From Ascochyta rabiei (lineage: Eukaryota > Ascomycota > Dothideomycetes > Pleosporales > Didymellaceae), in the NCBI RefSeq assembly GCF_004011695.2, contig NC_082410.1:1364001-1428000 (forward strand): a stretch of DNA of 64,000 nucleotides, read 5' to 3'. Below the pieces are notes generated by a model. The model was not told where the DNA came from. It searched no databases and was given only the letters and a program-made list of their open reading frames with translations. Positions 10,009-21,830 of the stretch are shown here, one piece after another. Position 1 is the stretch's first letter. Every line of letters starts with the position of its first letter. Made by a program: the position numbers and the translations under genes.

Positions 10009-13000
10009 TTAGGCTTGTTGAGGTCCAGCCATACCTCTCAGTATGTAAAGTGCTGCAGCCTCGGCTGTTAACGTATGCAGTGGACGTGTTGGTGGCATTG
10101 GTGGAAGTCTACTGGTGGTGGCCACCCGCCGGGTTGAGATCAGTTGCACGTCTGGTTGGGTAGACGACGCGGAACAGCTCCCGTTGATGCATGTTCCACT
10201 GCAGTATCTGCCACAGCCTCCACAGTGGTTGTGTTCACTTCTGGTATTGAAACAACCACCGTTACAGACATCTGGTAATTCGAGCGGGCATTCGATGGAC
10301 TCAATACTAGTTGCGGCCACAGCTACTGATGAGACGAGTGTCCTCGAAGACGACATGGATGGTGGTCGCGTCATCACATCTAGGGCGGAGCGTTGAGTAG
10401 CCGTGAGAGAGGTTCCGAGGGGCGTTGACGTTGCAAGCGGTGCGCAGATTCTGAAAACATTGCGAGTGTATCCATCCAAACACTGATCTAGACCTGGCTT
10501 GCTAATGCACATGTTGTTCGCATCAGGTACTGTGAGATCAGGGCACACACATACTCCCTGGTAGCATACATGCTCGCAAACATGGTCGCATGCGCCACAA
10601 TGCGCCTCATCTGCCATGAGGCTGACGCATCCACTGTCCGGGCAGAAATCAGGCGTCGCCGAATCGTACACACACGACAAAGTCAAACTTGGTCTACTGT
10701 AAACACTGGAAATGGCAGAACTTGTGACCCAAATCACGCGAGTGGTCGTGGAGGATGAGAATGGCGAGTGGCTGATCAGAGTAGCCTGAGATTTATCAGG
10801 TGCTGGTAAAAGTCCCGGGCTGGAGATGGCTGCTACCGTAGTCGATGACATCCTCGAAGAAGCTATTGTGATGGACACCATGGTATAGACTGGGTATGAG
10901 ACGGATCTGCTTATGGCCGAGTTCGCTTCCAGATGAGTAGATGCTAGTAATCTTGACGAGGTGCTCGAGGTATCAGTCACCAGAGGCGGTGGTTCCTCGT
11001 CAGTCGAAACAGATGGAAGAACGATCTTAGAGATGGCTGGTGTTTTGGCTCCAGTATCAGATGCGGTAGAGATGGTGGGTGAGGTGGAAAGCGTCGGTAA
11101 TAGATTGACCTGCGTTGATGTAGAATATTGTTTAGCAAGACGTGTCGCTCCAGGTAGCCCAGTAACCGTATCCTTGAGTGTCGGAAACGGTTTAACGGAG
11201 GCGAACGCTGGGTCAATTGTTGGACGGGTAACGAACTTCGAAGCATCTGACGGCTCGCTGAAGTCAACAGAGATTGTTGATGTCAGCGCTGTCGATACAG
11301 ATGCGGCGGTGGCAACTGGCAAATTAACAGCGGAACAGCGGAAGCTTGTAATAGCATGACGGACCTCGATTGAGATGCAGGCGCAGCACTGTTAACGAGG
11401 ACATCTTCCACAGATAAGGGCGTACCCGCACCCAGTCGTGATACAGAATTGCTTGGGACGGTCACCTCTGAGGCAATCGCTATCGTGCTAACGGATGCGT
11501 TGGCGAGCGTAAAACTGCTGTTGCTTGAGGACATGTGTCCTGTCAATATAGTCGATAACGAACTCGGTCCCTGCTCCCGAATATTTGAGGGTAGCAAAGA
11601 CGGACTTGATAGATACTCAACAGCTTTAGAGAAAATTTGCAGGCTTTCGGAGACGGTCGACGGTACCAAAGCCACATATAGGTCTGTACCTAGTTCTCCC
11701 AGCAGAACAGCAGGTGCTGTAGGTGATGTGGGCCACTCTAAGCTTTCTGAAATCTGCTGCATTCCCAGATGTGGTGGTGGCTTTGATGTAGACAGCTTTG
11801 GATCGTAGGCCGACGAGACGGAATTTTCAAGCGACGATGTTGCAAAAGAGATGGCATCAGTTGACGCAGTCACTACCATAATGACTTCGACCGAAGTTTG
11901 AAGTCCTTGGGAGGTTTGGGTGTTGGTAGAGCTCTCGAATGCTTGAATACTCGTAGTAAACTCATGCGATGAGATTAAAGAATCTTGAGAACTGCTTGAA
12001 GAAATACCAGATCCGGATACAAACTCGAAAGACAGTAACCCGGCGGAACCGAAGAGCATTAGGACACTTGTGGATGGCGTTTTGCTCGAGTCTGGCGTTG
12101 AAAGCACATTAGGAGAAATAGAGATGACCGGCCCGGCCCTGCTTGATTCTGATAGTACCTGCAAGCTCGAGCTGACCTGTGTAGCTATACCCGGTTCGCT
12201 TGAAGTTATCGATTCTTGTGATGGAGACTGAATTGCGACAGCGGAGGATACTGCATCCAAAACCCCAATAGCCACTGATTCATCAGATATCAGACTGGAA
12301 GATATCGACTCCGACTCTGAATTGACCGATGTTCCCGATTTAGATTGCAACGGGTCAGACGTTGGTTTGCTCGGAGGTGAAATGTTCGAAGGATCTGCAT
12401 TTGACCGCGATCTATTCGATACTGAGCTGCTCAAGACTCTTTGGATAGAATAATATGAGCTCGTCAGATAAGAGCTCAAGATTGGCGTACTTATGGCCGA
12501 TGTGCCTGATGGTGGAGTAGGTGGTGACAGAGTTATGAAGACTGATATTGCTGTAGATTGTGAGGAGTCTGATCTAGAGCTCATTGGTGAAGAGCTGGTA
12601 GTAGCAGAATGTAGCGCTTGGGATACAGCGAATACTAGAGGGGTGGAGATGGTAGGTTGTGTTCTTGAAGAGAGCACCGATGTGAAAGACCATGACGAAG
12701 CTCTCAACGGAGAAACTGGCTTCGAATCAATCATGTTAACTGACGTGTCCGAATTCTCTTTAATGCTCTGATTTGGTATTCCAGGAGTGGATTGCATCGA
12801 TTGAGACGGAACAGCTGAGGAGATATCTTGAGAGGCAATGGTGCTCCATATGCTAGCAGCCGAGTTGATGTCAAGCTCTTCGGATAGGAAGGAATTGGAT
12901 GGGGTATTTTTTGTGGCAAAAGACTCAATCGGCGCAGATGTATCTGGTGGGACTCCAGTAGAACTAAGGTCGGACAGTGGTAGTCCTGCAGACGGCAGTT

Positions 13001-14393
13001 CAGGCAACGGCGTCAGCAATGGCGAAGATAATATACGAGCTGACGATCCGGCTGAAGACAAGCCTGCTAGCGATACCGCATAGGTTGGAAGAGTCTCGGC
13101 GTCCGCGAACGATATTTTTGCACCTGTTCGACTTGAAGGGGACATCTTTGATAGTGTTGTACCGGCGGGAAGTGTATGAGGCGGTACCAGATTGGAAAAA
13201 TCTATATCTGGCACTATCGTCTGTGAAAGAGCATCTATCGGTTGGTTCGAAACTTGCTCGTCAGACAATGGGCGATCGGTAGGTATCGCACCAATAGATG
13301 CGGTCTGGGTACTTGACGACGAAGAAATAGTCGGCACAGATGATACCGTTGTCGAAGCCTTAACAAGGATCTTGCTCGTTAAATCCTCTAGCTCCTCGCA
13401 ACCACCAGGCAGAAAGTCTCGCCCGTTAGGATACGCTTCGCTGACAATATAATCACAAGCCAAGCTGGCGCCAAATACAGCCAAGAACTGTATAGCCGGT
13501 GGTAACAGTTGACCGCCTCCATAGATCGACGCAACACAACTCTGGACAATCGCTGGGGTGAAATTGCTTGGAATTGCACCGTTGAAGTAGCCTTGGCAGA
13601 CTGACAAGACAATATCTGCAACCAAATTATGGGCAAAAACCTCTCCATCTGCGGTCTGGCTGTTGGACCTTTGGGCGAGCTCGGTCTTGAATCCCTCAGC
13701 AAAATTCCTGGCTCTACTAAAGACTGTTCGCGTGCGAGTATCAGTTCTTTGGCGAGGTTGCTCGAGGTGTTGATGTACGCCTGATGCTTGTGAGCCGGGG
13801 AGGAAGAAGACGAAGCCAAAGATGAAGGCAAACAGCACAGTCGACTTCGAAATGGCATGTCGGGGGCTCGTGCCTTCGAAGACTAGAGGTCTGTCTGTTG
13901 TGTCCACATGAAACTGGCCAGTAGAGCTTGTCATTGCTACAATGCCACTGTCTATTGACGATATAGGTAGCCCTTGGAAGTTGGGGCAAATGTCAGATTG
14001 ACCCTCGTCGTGCACTCGTGTTCCTTGTTTTGTACCATCGCTCGTCAAGGAGAATCTGGCGCAGCTTCCAAGCAGGACGTGCTGATCTTGGTGGACCCAG
14101 GTATCTGGTTCGTTCCCCATCACAGGGCTCCAGGGATCGGGTTCGTTTTGACTGAAGGTGAAATTGGACTGGTACGGTGAGGCATCGTGCTGACACTTGG
14201 TATCGTTCGAACAGATCAGTCTGCTGCTTCCATCCTTGTGACATACAATATTTTGAAAGTTGACGTCGAGACTTGAGCAAGCTGGCCCTTGACAGCTATA
14301 AGAAAGCTCGTAACCATCACTCCCTCGACAGTTAGCAAAAGCTCCTTCTGCTCGTGTCGCAATGCTGTTCGTCGCCTTTGTTACGATGTTCAT
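10009..14393 (-). CDS. Very long Ser/Thr-rich, Cys-rich surface or secreted protein; frame breaks once
   Basis: I do not recognise this gene. The first reading frame (14393-11283) opens with a Cys-containing region (residues ~20-140), then a hydrophobic segment SKSTVLFAFIFGFVFFLP near residues 183-199 followed by a basic stretch, a short conserved-looking domain with four cysteines, and about 700 residues of Ser/Thr-rich low complexity typical of heavily O-glycosylated fungal wall proteins. The second frame (to 10009) continues the Ser/Thr-rich stretch and ends in two small cysteine-rich modules (HCGACDHVCEHVC... and HCGGCGRYCSGTC...), EGF/TIL-like in spacing. The frames join somewhere between 11395 and 11285; the second frame has no ATG near its start, so it is a continuation. 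No convincing intron of the required length class is visible there, so a one-base frameshift (real or an assembly error) is as likely as an unusual intron. Total is about 1,470 residues. Confidence 0.6.
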
Positions 14394-15548
14394 GTTGGTG
14401 TGCTAGAGTTCCGCTTCTGCAGCGTATACCGCGCAATCGTAGATACTCAAGAGGGTGAGAGCAAGCTGGGCACATGAGGCGAGATGACAGTATATTGGAC
14501 AAATCCTGAAGAGGTGGCCAGCAGGTGTGGCGAAACAAATCCTGCCATCGATCGAATAGTGCCAGATTTTGAGACAGCAACGCGAATGTGACGAAAATCA
14601 AGACATGGTGGCTGAGATACTTGATGCAACGCCCTGAACAGAACAGTGAAGCTGAAATGAGCTTGCTCTGAACCAAACCCTAGTATGCTAAATGCTAAAG
14701 TTGTTAAGAGTTGATGCAGTCTGCTTGAAAACTGTACAGGCTGCGAAGATTTGGATGATTGCTAGACCTGTCAACCTTCTGGCCATACCTGGGTGGCCAT
14801 CCGCGTAGACGATTCTGTCACACAAGATACACACTGTGCAACCTTTGGGCAAGACACTAGGATAGGAGCGTACCTTCAGGTGATGAGGTGCTCGACGCAA
14901 CCTTGGGAATTTGTGCGCACATATCATCGGCCCATACTCACTGGCAGAGGACAGCAAAGACTCAGCGTCAGTGCGACCACAAATTCGACGGCAAAGCCGA
15001 GATGACCAGAGATGCTTCGGAGAGGTGGTGGAGGTCGAGGAGTGAGAATGACCTACGGCGGCACACATCTAGTCACCCCGAAATGTGCAGCATTCAACGG
15101 CATGTCAGAGATGTAAATTTTATCTAAATGAAACTAGAAGCAGGGGTATGAGAAACTGGCAGAACAACATGTGCATGAAGCGTCTTCACAATTCGAACTA
15201 TTATAGTACAGTCATGATCGTAAACGTGGTGGGAGTCGAAAAGCTCGGTCCCAGCGTGCAGAGTCGCCAAGGCTATATGAGAGAAAAAGCAAGAACGCCC
15301 ATCATGATAGGAGCCCCCGATGGCCCCAAATCGCGCAAACATTCATGAAATACGTAAATGCCCAGAGTCAAATCAACCATAACGCCCATATTTTGACTGA
15401 CCAGATGCTCTCAATTGCAACCGCAAGAGAATGAAATGTAATGGTATCGGCGTCCTTCTACACCAAACACGCCTCCCTAATGCTTATGGTGGAATAAATG
15501 TGCAAGAAGCACAAGATCGGCAAGACTGATAGCAAATGATCTGCAAAC
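14394..15548. other. Intergenic, about 1.15 kb
   Basis: Promoter region of the Ser-rich gene and 3' flank of CDH1. A well-placed but two-codon minus-strand ATG near 14608 could be a tiny upstream ORF. No gene supported. Confidence 0.45.
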
Positions 15549-17464
15549 TTATCGGATGACACCCCAGCTCTCCATACTGCTGAGTCCGCCTGTGCGCTCT
15601 TTCTTCTTGAAGGCGTTCCAGAAACGGAGTGTTTCATCGCCAGCGCCTGTGACAATGACTTGGCCGTCGGGACTCATCGCAAGGTACAACACACGATAGG
15701 TATGTCCTGTCAATGAGACAACTTGCTGCATGCTTGGGTACTTCCAGACAATGATCTGATTTTGACTGTATCCATGTGTCGAGACGATCTCGTTGCTGTT
15801 TTTCGACCACGCTAGGTTACACACTTGGCTGCCGGTATCGAGGCTTTGTAGCAAGTTTGCAGGCGGTGCTGGCGAAGATGGTAGATTGGCGGAGCTAGAA
15901 GCCGACGCAGCTGCCGATGCCGCAGCAAGGGATGAAGCTGAGGGCCCGCTTGGCGAGATCAATGTATTCCAGAATTTGATGGTTCGATCCGCGGTACCAC
16001 CACCGCTAGCTAAAAGGCCACGCTGATGAGGACTCCAGGCGATGGCCTTAACAGCAGCCTGATGTTCACTCCATTTAAACGTAGGTTCTGCGTTGAGCTT
16101 GTCCCAGACCATCAGCTTGTTGTCGTTGCCTCCAGAAGCAAGCTGTTGGTCTTCATGATTCCACTTCAGGCCACAAATTTCTTGCTTGTGACCAACGAGT
16201 TTCCGGAGCCATTGGTCGGGTTGTCGTACGTCGCGATGGTAAATGATGCGATCTCTCGAACCCGAGGTAAGTATGTGTTCGTTCCACGCAAGGGCACCCA
16301 CACGAGCCGTGTGGCCCATCATCGTTCGCAGCCGGCGCTGGGTATGTGCATCCCAAATCTGAACTTGACCTTTGTTCGTGCCGATTGCAATGTGTGAGCC
16401 TCGCTGTATCCAGTTGACACTGGTCACTGAATCATCCTGAAGCTCACAGAGTTTGGTCACACGGCCGCTACTCGAATTCCACATGTAAACACAGGATCCT
16501 AGGCCGACGCCAAGCGTGTTTTGACTGCCCCAGTCAACGAGGTTGAGGTAAAAGTCGTCTGCCAGATCTGGCGCGTCGAGTACCTTGTACGGTACTTTGG
16601 AGACGGCGCGCGGCGCTCGTTGGGGGCTGAGAAGCATACGCTGACTGCTGTATTTGATGGGTGATAAGCTGTATATGTCTGCACGCGCATTGAGGTTGAG
16701 CACGCCATGCCGACTTGATGGCGTTCGCGATGGCGTCGGTTGGCCGGAGTAAGAGAAGAGATTCTTGTGTGGTGTTGATGGAGTCCCGCTAGGTGGTGGT
16801 AACGAGCTTGTGGTCCTGGTTGGCGGAGTATGTGAACGTGCTCCAGAGCGCATTGTGGTGGCACTGTCAGCGGGCGACAAGCGCTGTGACAAAGCTTGGG
16901 GAACCGAGTTTTCGAACATCTCCTGGCGCAGTACTGCTGAGTACGTCCGATTCGCTTCTTCAGCTAGGAAACGAGTCAGCCGCGCTGTGTAGGGTGAGAC
17001 TTTGTGGTCAATGCTTACTCTTCTGAAAGTGCAGCTCGTTGTGAGGGGTACGTTTGGATTTGGAGGGTGTTGCTGGAGAGCCATCATCATGCAGGAGGTT
17101 GAAGCTAGCCTGCAAGTCTTGGCCTGCGCGATTAGGGATAAATCTGAGCTCAGCGTGAGTTTGTTGTCGCAATTCATCATGACGCTTCCAGCACTCACCT
17201 GTCGCCCTGTATCCGCGGTCTCTTACGGCTGGGGCTCGCTATTGGTGTTCGCTCTCGTGCCTTACCGGCTTGCTCGAAGTCCTTGAGGGCTTTGGAGAGC
17301 GCCGATGCGTCTACTGGCTCTGAGTTGCGACCGAGGGTCTGATTGCGCTTGTGCGAGGCGGTTGGCGGCGTCTTGGATTCGGGTGGTGAAATGAGCGTCG
17401 GTGTCGCAGTGCCATCGTCGTGCGCCGTCTCTGTAGACTGCTCTACGGGCTCGTGCCGCGCCAT
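15549..17464 (-). CDS. CDH1: APC/C activator Cdh1 (Fizzy-related), WD40 protein
   Basis: This protein recruits substrates to the anaphase-promoting complex in late mitosis and G1. Exons 17464-17199, 17143-17019 and 16963-15549 encode 601 residues. The C-box (DRFIP) is created across intron 1 (17144-17198) at residues ~88-92, and the protein ends in the Ile-Arg tail; both bind the APC/C. After the Ser/Pro-rich, CDK-site-rich N-terminal region come seven WD40 blades with clear WD-type ends (YMW, QIW, HRD, MVWD, IKFWN, IIVWK, LRFWN). A Ser/Ala-rich insertion (SSLAAASAAASASSSANLPSS) separates two late blades. Cdc20 is the alternative, but the N-terminal arrangement, including EEANRTYSAVLRQEMFE, is Cdh1-like. 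It is transcribed divergently from the aminopeptidase gene. Confidence 0.93.
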
Positions 17465-17515
17465 GGTGCTGGATGCGCCGTGTTGCGGTCGCAGGCGATG
17501 TGCTAGGGGCCAGGC

Positions 17516-17575
17516 GTGGTGGTTGAGCGGTGGGCGTAGTGGTTGAGCGATGGGCGTAGTGGTTGAGCGAGTGGT
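17516..17575. repeat. 20-bp tandem repeat, three copies
   Basis: Three consecutive 20-bp units of the form GTAGTGGTTGAGCGATGGGC with a few substitutions. The array begins about 52 bp upstream of the CDH1 start codon, so it lies in its 5' UTR or core promoter. Confidence 0.85.
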
Positions 17576-18178
17576 CGTCGCGAGAAGCCTCCAGGCGGGG
17601 TGGCAGGTGCCTGGCGTCGCGGCGCGTGATAAGGATAGTGGTGTCGCGAGCGCGTGGTGAGAGGGCCAAAGAAGTGCGAATGAGAGGTGAATGCGACGGT
17701 GGTGATTGTGAGGGCAGGCGGTCCCTCACGGTGTTTGAGCCAGCTCTGGATGCGCAACAGCAGGCGTCGGTGCGCAAAGAGAGGTAGATGATGTAGTCAG
17801 CCCTCAGCGAGAGGCGGCGCGCATCGCAGGGTCGTGGGTAGTGAACTGTTTGGCGGGTGATCGCGACGGGCGGGGTGGCCGGGATGACTTGTTGTGAGGT
17901 CGGAGCTTTGGTTCAGCACGGCCGCACGCACCCAGGGAGCAGGGGAGCAACAAGCAACGCAACAAGCAACGCAACACAGTCAATGAACAACGAGCGTGGA
18001 GAAGCAGACGCAAGGAGACGCCGACTGTTTCGTCTAGCGCAGGGCGAGCTCGAGCCGGAGGACGCAGTGAGTGTGAAAGTCAGGAAATGGGCTGCTGCTG
18101 CCGCATGTATCCCCATGCAGTGCGCGCCGTTGTTGTGCTTGTTGTTGTTGTCGCGAGGCACCTGCACACCTGCACCTG

Positions 18179-18226
18179 CCTGTTCGCCTGTTCGCCTGTT
18201 CGCCTATTCGCCTATTCGCCTGTTCG
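18179..18226. repeat. 8-bp tandem repeat, six copies
   Basis: Six units of CCTGTTCG or CCTATTCG in a row (48 bp) in the middle of the divergent promoter, about 280 bp upstream of the aminopeptidase start. Confidence 0.85.
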
Positions 18227-18504
18227 GGGGTCGTGCCTTCTTGGTTTGGCTTGCCGCTGCTTTGGGCACCCAATCCCACGCGCAGCCCGCCTCAGCCAAT
18301 CATGCAACTGGCGCGCGCAAGCACGCCTCGCTGCATCATCGTGTCCCTCTCCACAACGCGGGGCCCGTTGACAGACCTCGCGGGCCAATCCCCATGCTCA
18401 CCAAGCTTCAACCGCTGCGAGTCACTCTGCTGCAACTGACCCCCGCCACGCGCACCCACGCCCTCGCCTCCACTCCACTGTTACTTTCGTGTGCCTTACG
18501 AACC

Positions 18505-20213
18505 ATGGCTGCCAAACCCTCTCTCCAAGCCGCCGAGGACTTCCTCTCCTTCGTGAACGCCTCCCCCACTCGTACGTCTCTGCGCATGTGCCTCACCTCA
18601 CACCACGGCTAACGTTCGCACGTAGCCTTCCATGCTGTCAGATCAGCCAAGGAACGCCTGGAGAAGGCAGGCTTTAAGCAGATCAAGGTATGTGTTGTTT
18701 CGGTGGTAGCTGCCACAGCGACCACTCTGCAATTTACTCCGTCACATGTGCAGTTGTCCATGAGCGCTCCCCTACAGAAAGCTAGCTAGCTGCATGCAGC
18801 ATCGAAGCCCAGAAAGCTGATCGTATCCAGGAACGAGATTCATGGGCGCCGACAATCCAGCCCGGCGGAAAGTACTACCTTACACGCAACGGCTCGTCCA
18901 TTGTCGCCTTCGCAGTTGGCAAGCAATGGAAGGCCGGTAACCCCATTGGCATGATCGGTGCGCACACTGATTCGCCTTGCCTGCGCATCAAGCCTGTATC
19001 GAAGCGTCAAAACGATGGCTTCCTCCAGGTTGCCTGCGAGACGTACGGAGGCGGCCTGTGGCACACCTGGTTCGACCGTGATCTCAGTATCGCGGGACGG
19101 GCTATGGTCCGCACCAAGAGCGGCAAGATTGAGCAGCGCCTTGTCAAGGTCGAACGCCCAATCCTCCGAATCCCCACCCTCGCAATCCACCTCGACCGTC
19201 AAGAGACCTTCCAGTTCAACAAGGAGACTCAGCTCTTCCCAATTGCTGGCTTGGTACAGGCCGAGCTCAACAGACAGGGCAAAACCGAGGAGAGCAAGGA
19301 GGACGACAAGAAGGACGGCCCGTTCGAGCCACTTGCAACCCCATACCAGAGGCATCACTCATACATTGTCGAGATCATTGCAGAGGAGGCAGGCGCCGAC
19401 CCCAACGATGTTCTGGACTTTGAGATTGTGCTCTACGATACCCAGAAGTCGGCAATTGGTGGTCTCAATAACGAGCTCATCTTCTCGCCTCGGCTGGACA
19501 ACCTTATGATGTCGTACTGCAGTGTCGAGGGCTTGATCAAGAGTTTGTCGTCTTCTACGAGTCTCGACAAAGACTCGACGATTCGTCTGATTGCCCTGTT
19601 CGACCACGAGGAGATTGGTTCGCAAACAGCTCAAGGTGCGGATTCCAACCTGCTGCCTGCTGTTATTCGCCGTCTGTCGGTCCTACCTGCATCTGAGTCG
19701 AGCACTTCAGACAAGTCTTACGACAAGATCGAGGCCGATACAGCTACTGCTTACGAGCAGACACTGTCCACCTCTTTCCTCATCTCAGCAGATATGGCTC
19801 ACTCCGTGCACCCCAACTACCCAGCCAAGTATGAGGCGCAGCACAGGCCAGAGATGAACAAGGGCACAGTCATCAAGATCAACGCCAATGCTCGTTATGC
19901 CACAAATTCGCCAGGTATTGTCTTGTTGCAGGAAGCTGCCCGTCGTGCGAAGCCAGCATCGTCAGGCCTGAGCAAAGAGGGTGTGCCGCTTCAGCTCTTC
20001 GTTGTCCGTAACGACTCGTCTTGCGGTAGTACCATTGGCCCCATGCTGTCAGCGGCCATGGGCGCTCGTACGCTTGACCTGGGTAATCCTCAGCTCAGTA
20101 TGCACAGTATTAGGGAGACCGGTGGTGCGCACGATGTTGAGCATGCTGTCAACCTGTTCGACAGTTTCTTCGAGAACTTCGAGGAATTGGAGAAGAACAT
20201 CGAAGTCGATTGA
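18505..20213 (+). CDS. M18-family aspartyl aminopeptidase
   Basis: A zinc metallopeptidase that removes N-terminal acidic residues; relatives are mammalian DNPEP and yeast Ape4 (YHR113W). Exons 18505-18571, 18626-18687 and 18831-20213 give 503 residues. The first ATG has a good context (ACCATGG). Family metal ligands and catalytic residues are visible: His88 (GAHTDSPCLRIKP), Asp266 (PRLDNL), the DHEEIGS block at 301-307, Asp364 (ISADMAHSVHPNY) and a C-terminal histidine in GGAHDVEH. Length matches the cytosolic family (~480-500). Intron 2 is long for the window (143 bp). In yeast the homologue travels to the vacuole by the Cvt pathway; whether that holds here is unknown. Confidence 0.93.
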
Positions 20214-20455
20214 CTAGATGCGAAACTTTGAGTGAAGGTATATAGAATGAAGAATAGTACATAGTATAAACAGTGCTGAGTACCATGATGATAATCGGAA
20301 CCCATCGGCTTAATAGTCGGAACTGAATGAGGATTCAGGGACCACGCTAAAAGCCCCACCACGCATCCCACCAAAAGCGTCCTCATCGAGCTGTGCTGTG
20401 TCACAAGTCCAACAACCGTGCTCTACAGTTCTATACGCGAGCTCTACCGAACACC

Positions 20456-21590
20456 ATGGCGCCTCAGTTCCTGTCTGGCGATAATGCCGCCATTGAGGAG
20501 TTCTTGTCCAGATTCGACGTCAGTGATCGAGCCACCGCAATAGAGCCTTGTTGACAGTGAATGCGCAGGTCTTCTTGTTCGACTGCGATGGTGCGATTCC
20601 CAGCAATGCTCTCAGCCATTGCGACTACGAAGCTGCTACAAGAAACTGATTGCGAAGAAGGATAGGCGTCCTCTGGTCTGGCGATCACCTTTTCGAGAGA
20701 GTACCTGAGACCATTCAGATGCTCAGAAGCAAAGGTACGGCCAGGGAACACAGCCTGCTGTCGTACATGCTTACAGAAGACCAGGAAAACAGCTCGTTTT
20801 TGTCACCAACAACAGCACAAAGTCGCGCGCGGATTACAAGAAGAAGTTCGACAAGCTGGGTATACCCGCTGAAGTGGTAACTGCTTTCAGGCCAGCAAGT
20901 TAATCTCCTAGCTAACACTATGCCTAGAACGAAGTCTTCGGATCCTCGTACAGTGCGGCCGTCTACATCAACCGCATACTCAAGCTTCCCGCCCCGAAGA
21001 ACAAGGTGTTCGTCCTCGGAGAGTCTGGCGTTGAGCAGGAGCTCGAAGCGGAGGGTGTTCCATACATCGGTGGCACCGACCCAGCCTTCCGTCGTGACAT
21101 CGAGCCTGAGGACTTCACAAACATCGCAAATGGCACCATGCTTGACCCAGACGTTGGCATTGTGCTGAGCGGTCTCGACTTCCACTCAAACTATCTCAAG
21201 ACGGCGATCGCTTTCCAGTACTTGCAACGGGGTGCAAAGTACTTGGCCACAAACATTGACAGCACGCTACCCATGTCGCATACACTCTTCCCTGGAGCCG
21301 GATCATCTGGTGCTAGCTTGGCGAAGGCAATTGGAAGGGAGCCGCTCTCTCTGGGTAAGCCAAGTCAAGCCATGATGGATGCCGTCGAGGGCAAATTCCA
21401 GTTTGATCGCAGCAGGACATGCATGATTGGTGACAGACTGAACACAGACATTCAGTTCGGCATCGACGGTAAGCTAGGTGGGACACTTGCTGTCCTTACT
21501 GGTGTAAGTAAGAAGGAAGACTTCCTCGCCGAAGGTGCGACTACAGTGCCTACAGCCTACGTCAATGCTCTTAGTGATTTGATGGGTTAA
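20456..21590 (+). CDS. HAD-superfamily phosphatase, Pho13/phosphoglycolate phosphatase type
   Basis: A 302-residue phosphatase of the p-nitrophenylphosphatase/2-phosphoglycolate phosphatase group, thought to destroy toxic metabolic by-products such as 2-phosphoglycolate and 4-phosphoerythronate. Five exons: 20456-20518, 20569-20590, 20666-20734, 20785-20876 and 20928-21590. The four introns crowd into the first third and one exon is only 22 nt. HAD motif I is FLFDCDGVLW with nucleophile Asp26 and Asp28, assembled across intron 2. Motif II is FVTNNS, and motif IV is MIGDRLNTDIQFG. Because of the introns, only the last exon is visible as a long open frame. The family call is strong; the exact substrate is inferred from relatives. 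Confidence 0.93.
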
Positions 21591-21830
21591 ATTTAGATGT
21601 GCATAGAACCTATAGCAAAGACCAGGAGTGGACGACCGTTTCAACGCAGCTCGTTAATGATTCCCCCATGATAGATTACACGTGTATTACTGGCAGGGTG
21701 GTGTTGAGCGCGTGCGCTCAAAGTGGCTAGTGCCAGACGCGTCTACGCGACGCGCCTGCCACTTTACGCATCACCATCGCATCCCACTTGAGCAACAAAG
21801 CACACCAAATACACACCCTCACCACTAGCG

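Larger units (their letters stand above)
17465..18504. promoter_or_regulatory. Divergent promoter region of CDH1 and the M18 aminopeptidase
   Basis: About 1.04 kb between two start codons facing away from each other. It holds two short tandem repeats listed separately. The plus-strand frame open from 17857 is GC-rich and has no protein-like composition until it meets the true aminopeptidase start. Confidence 0.6.

Noticed and set aside
11335..11384. 49-bp GT...CAG segment as an intron joining the two frames of the Ser-rich gene
   Set aside because: Its length gives the wrong phase for joining the observed frames, so it cannot explain the switch.
17857..18612. 251-codon plus-strand frame ending in the aminopeptidase exon 1
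   Set aside because: Its upstream part crosses promoter repeats and is low-complexity; only the last segment from 18505 is real coding sequence.
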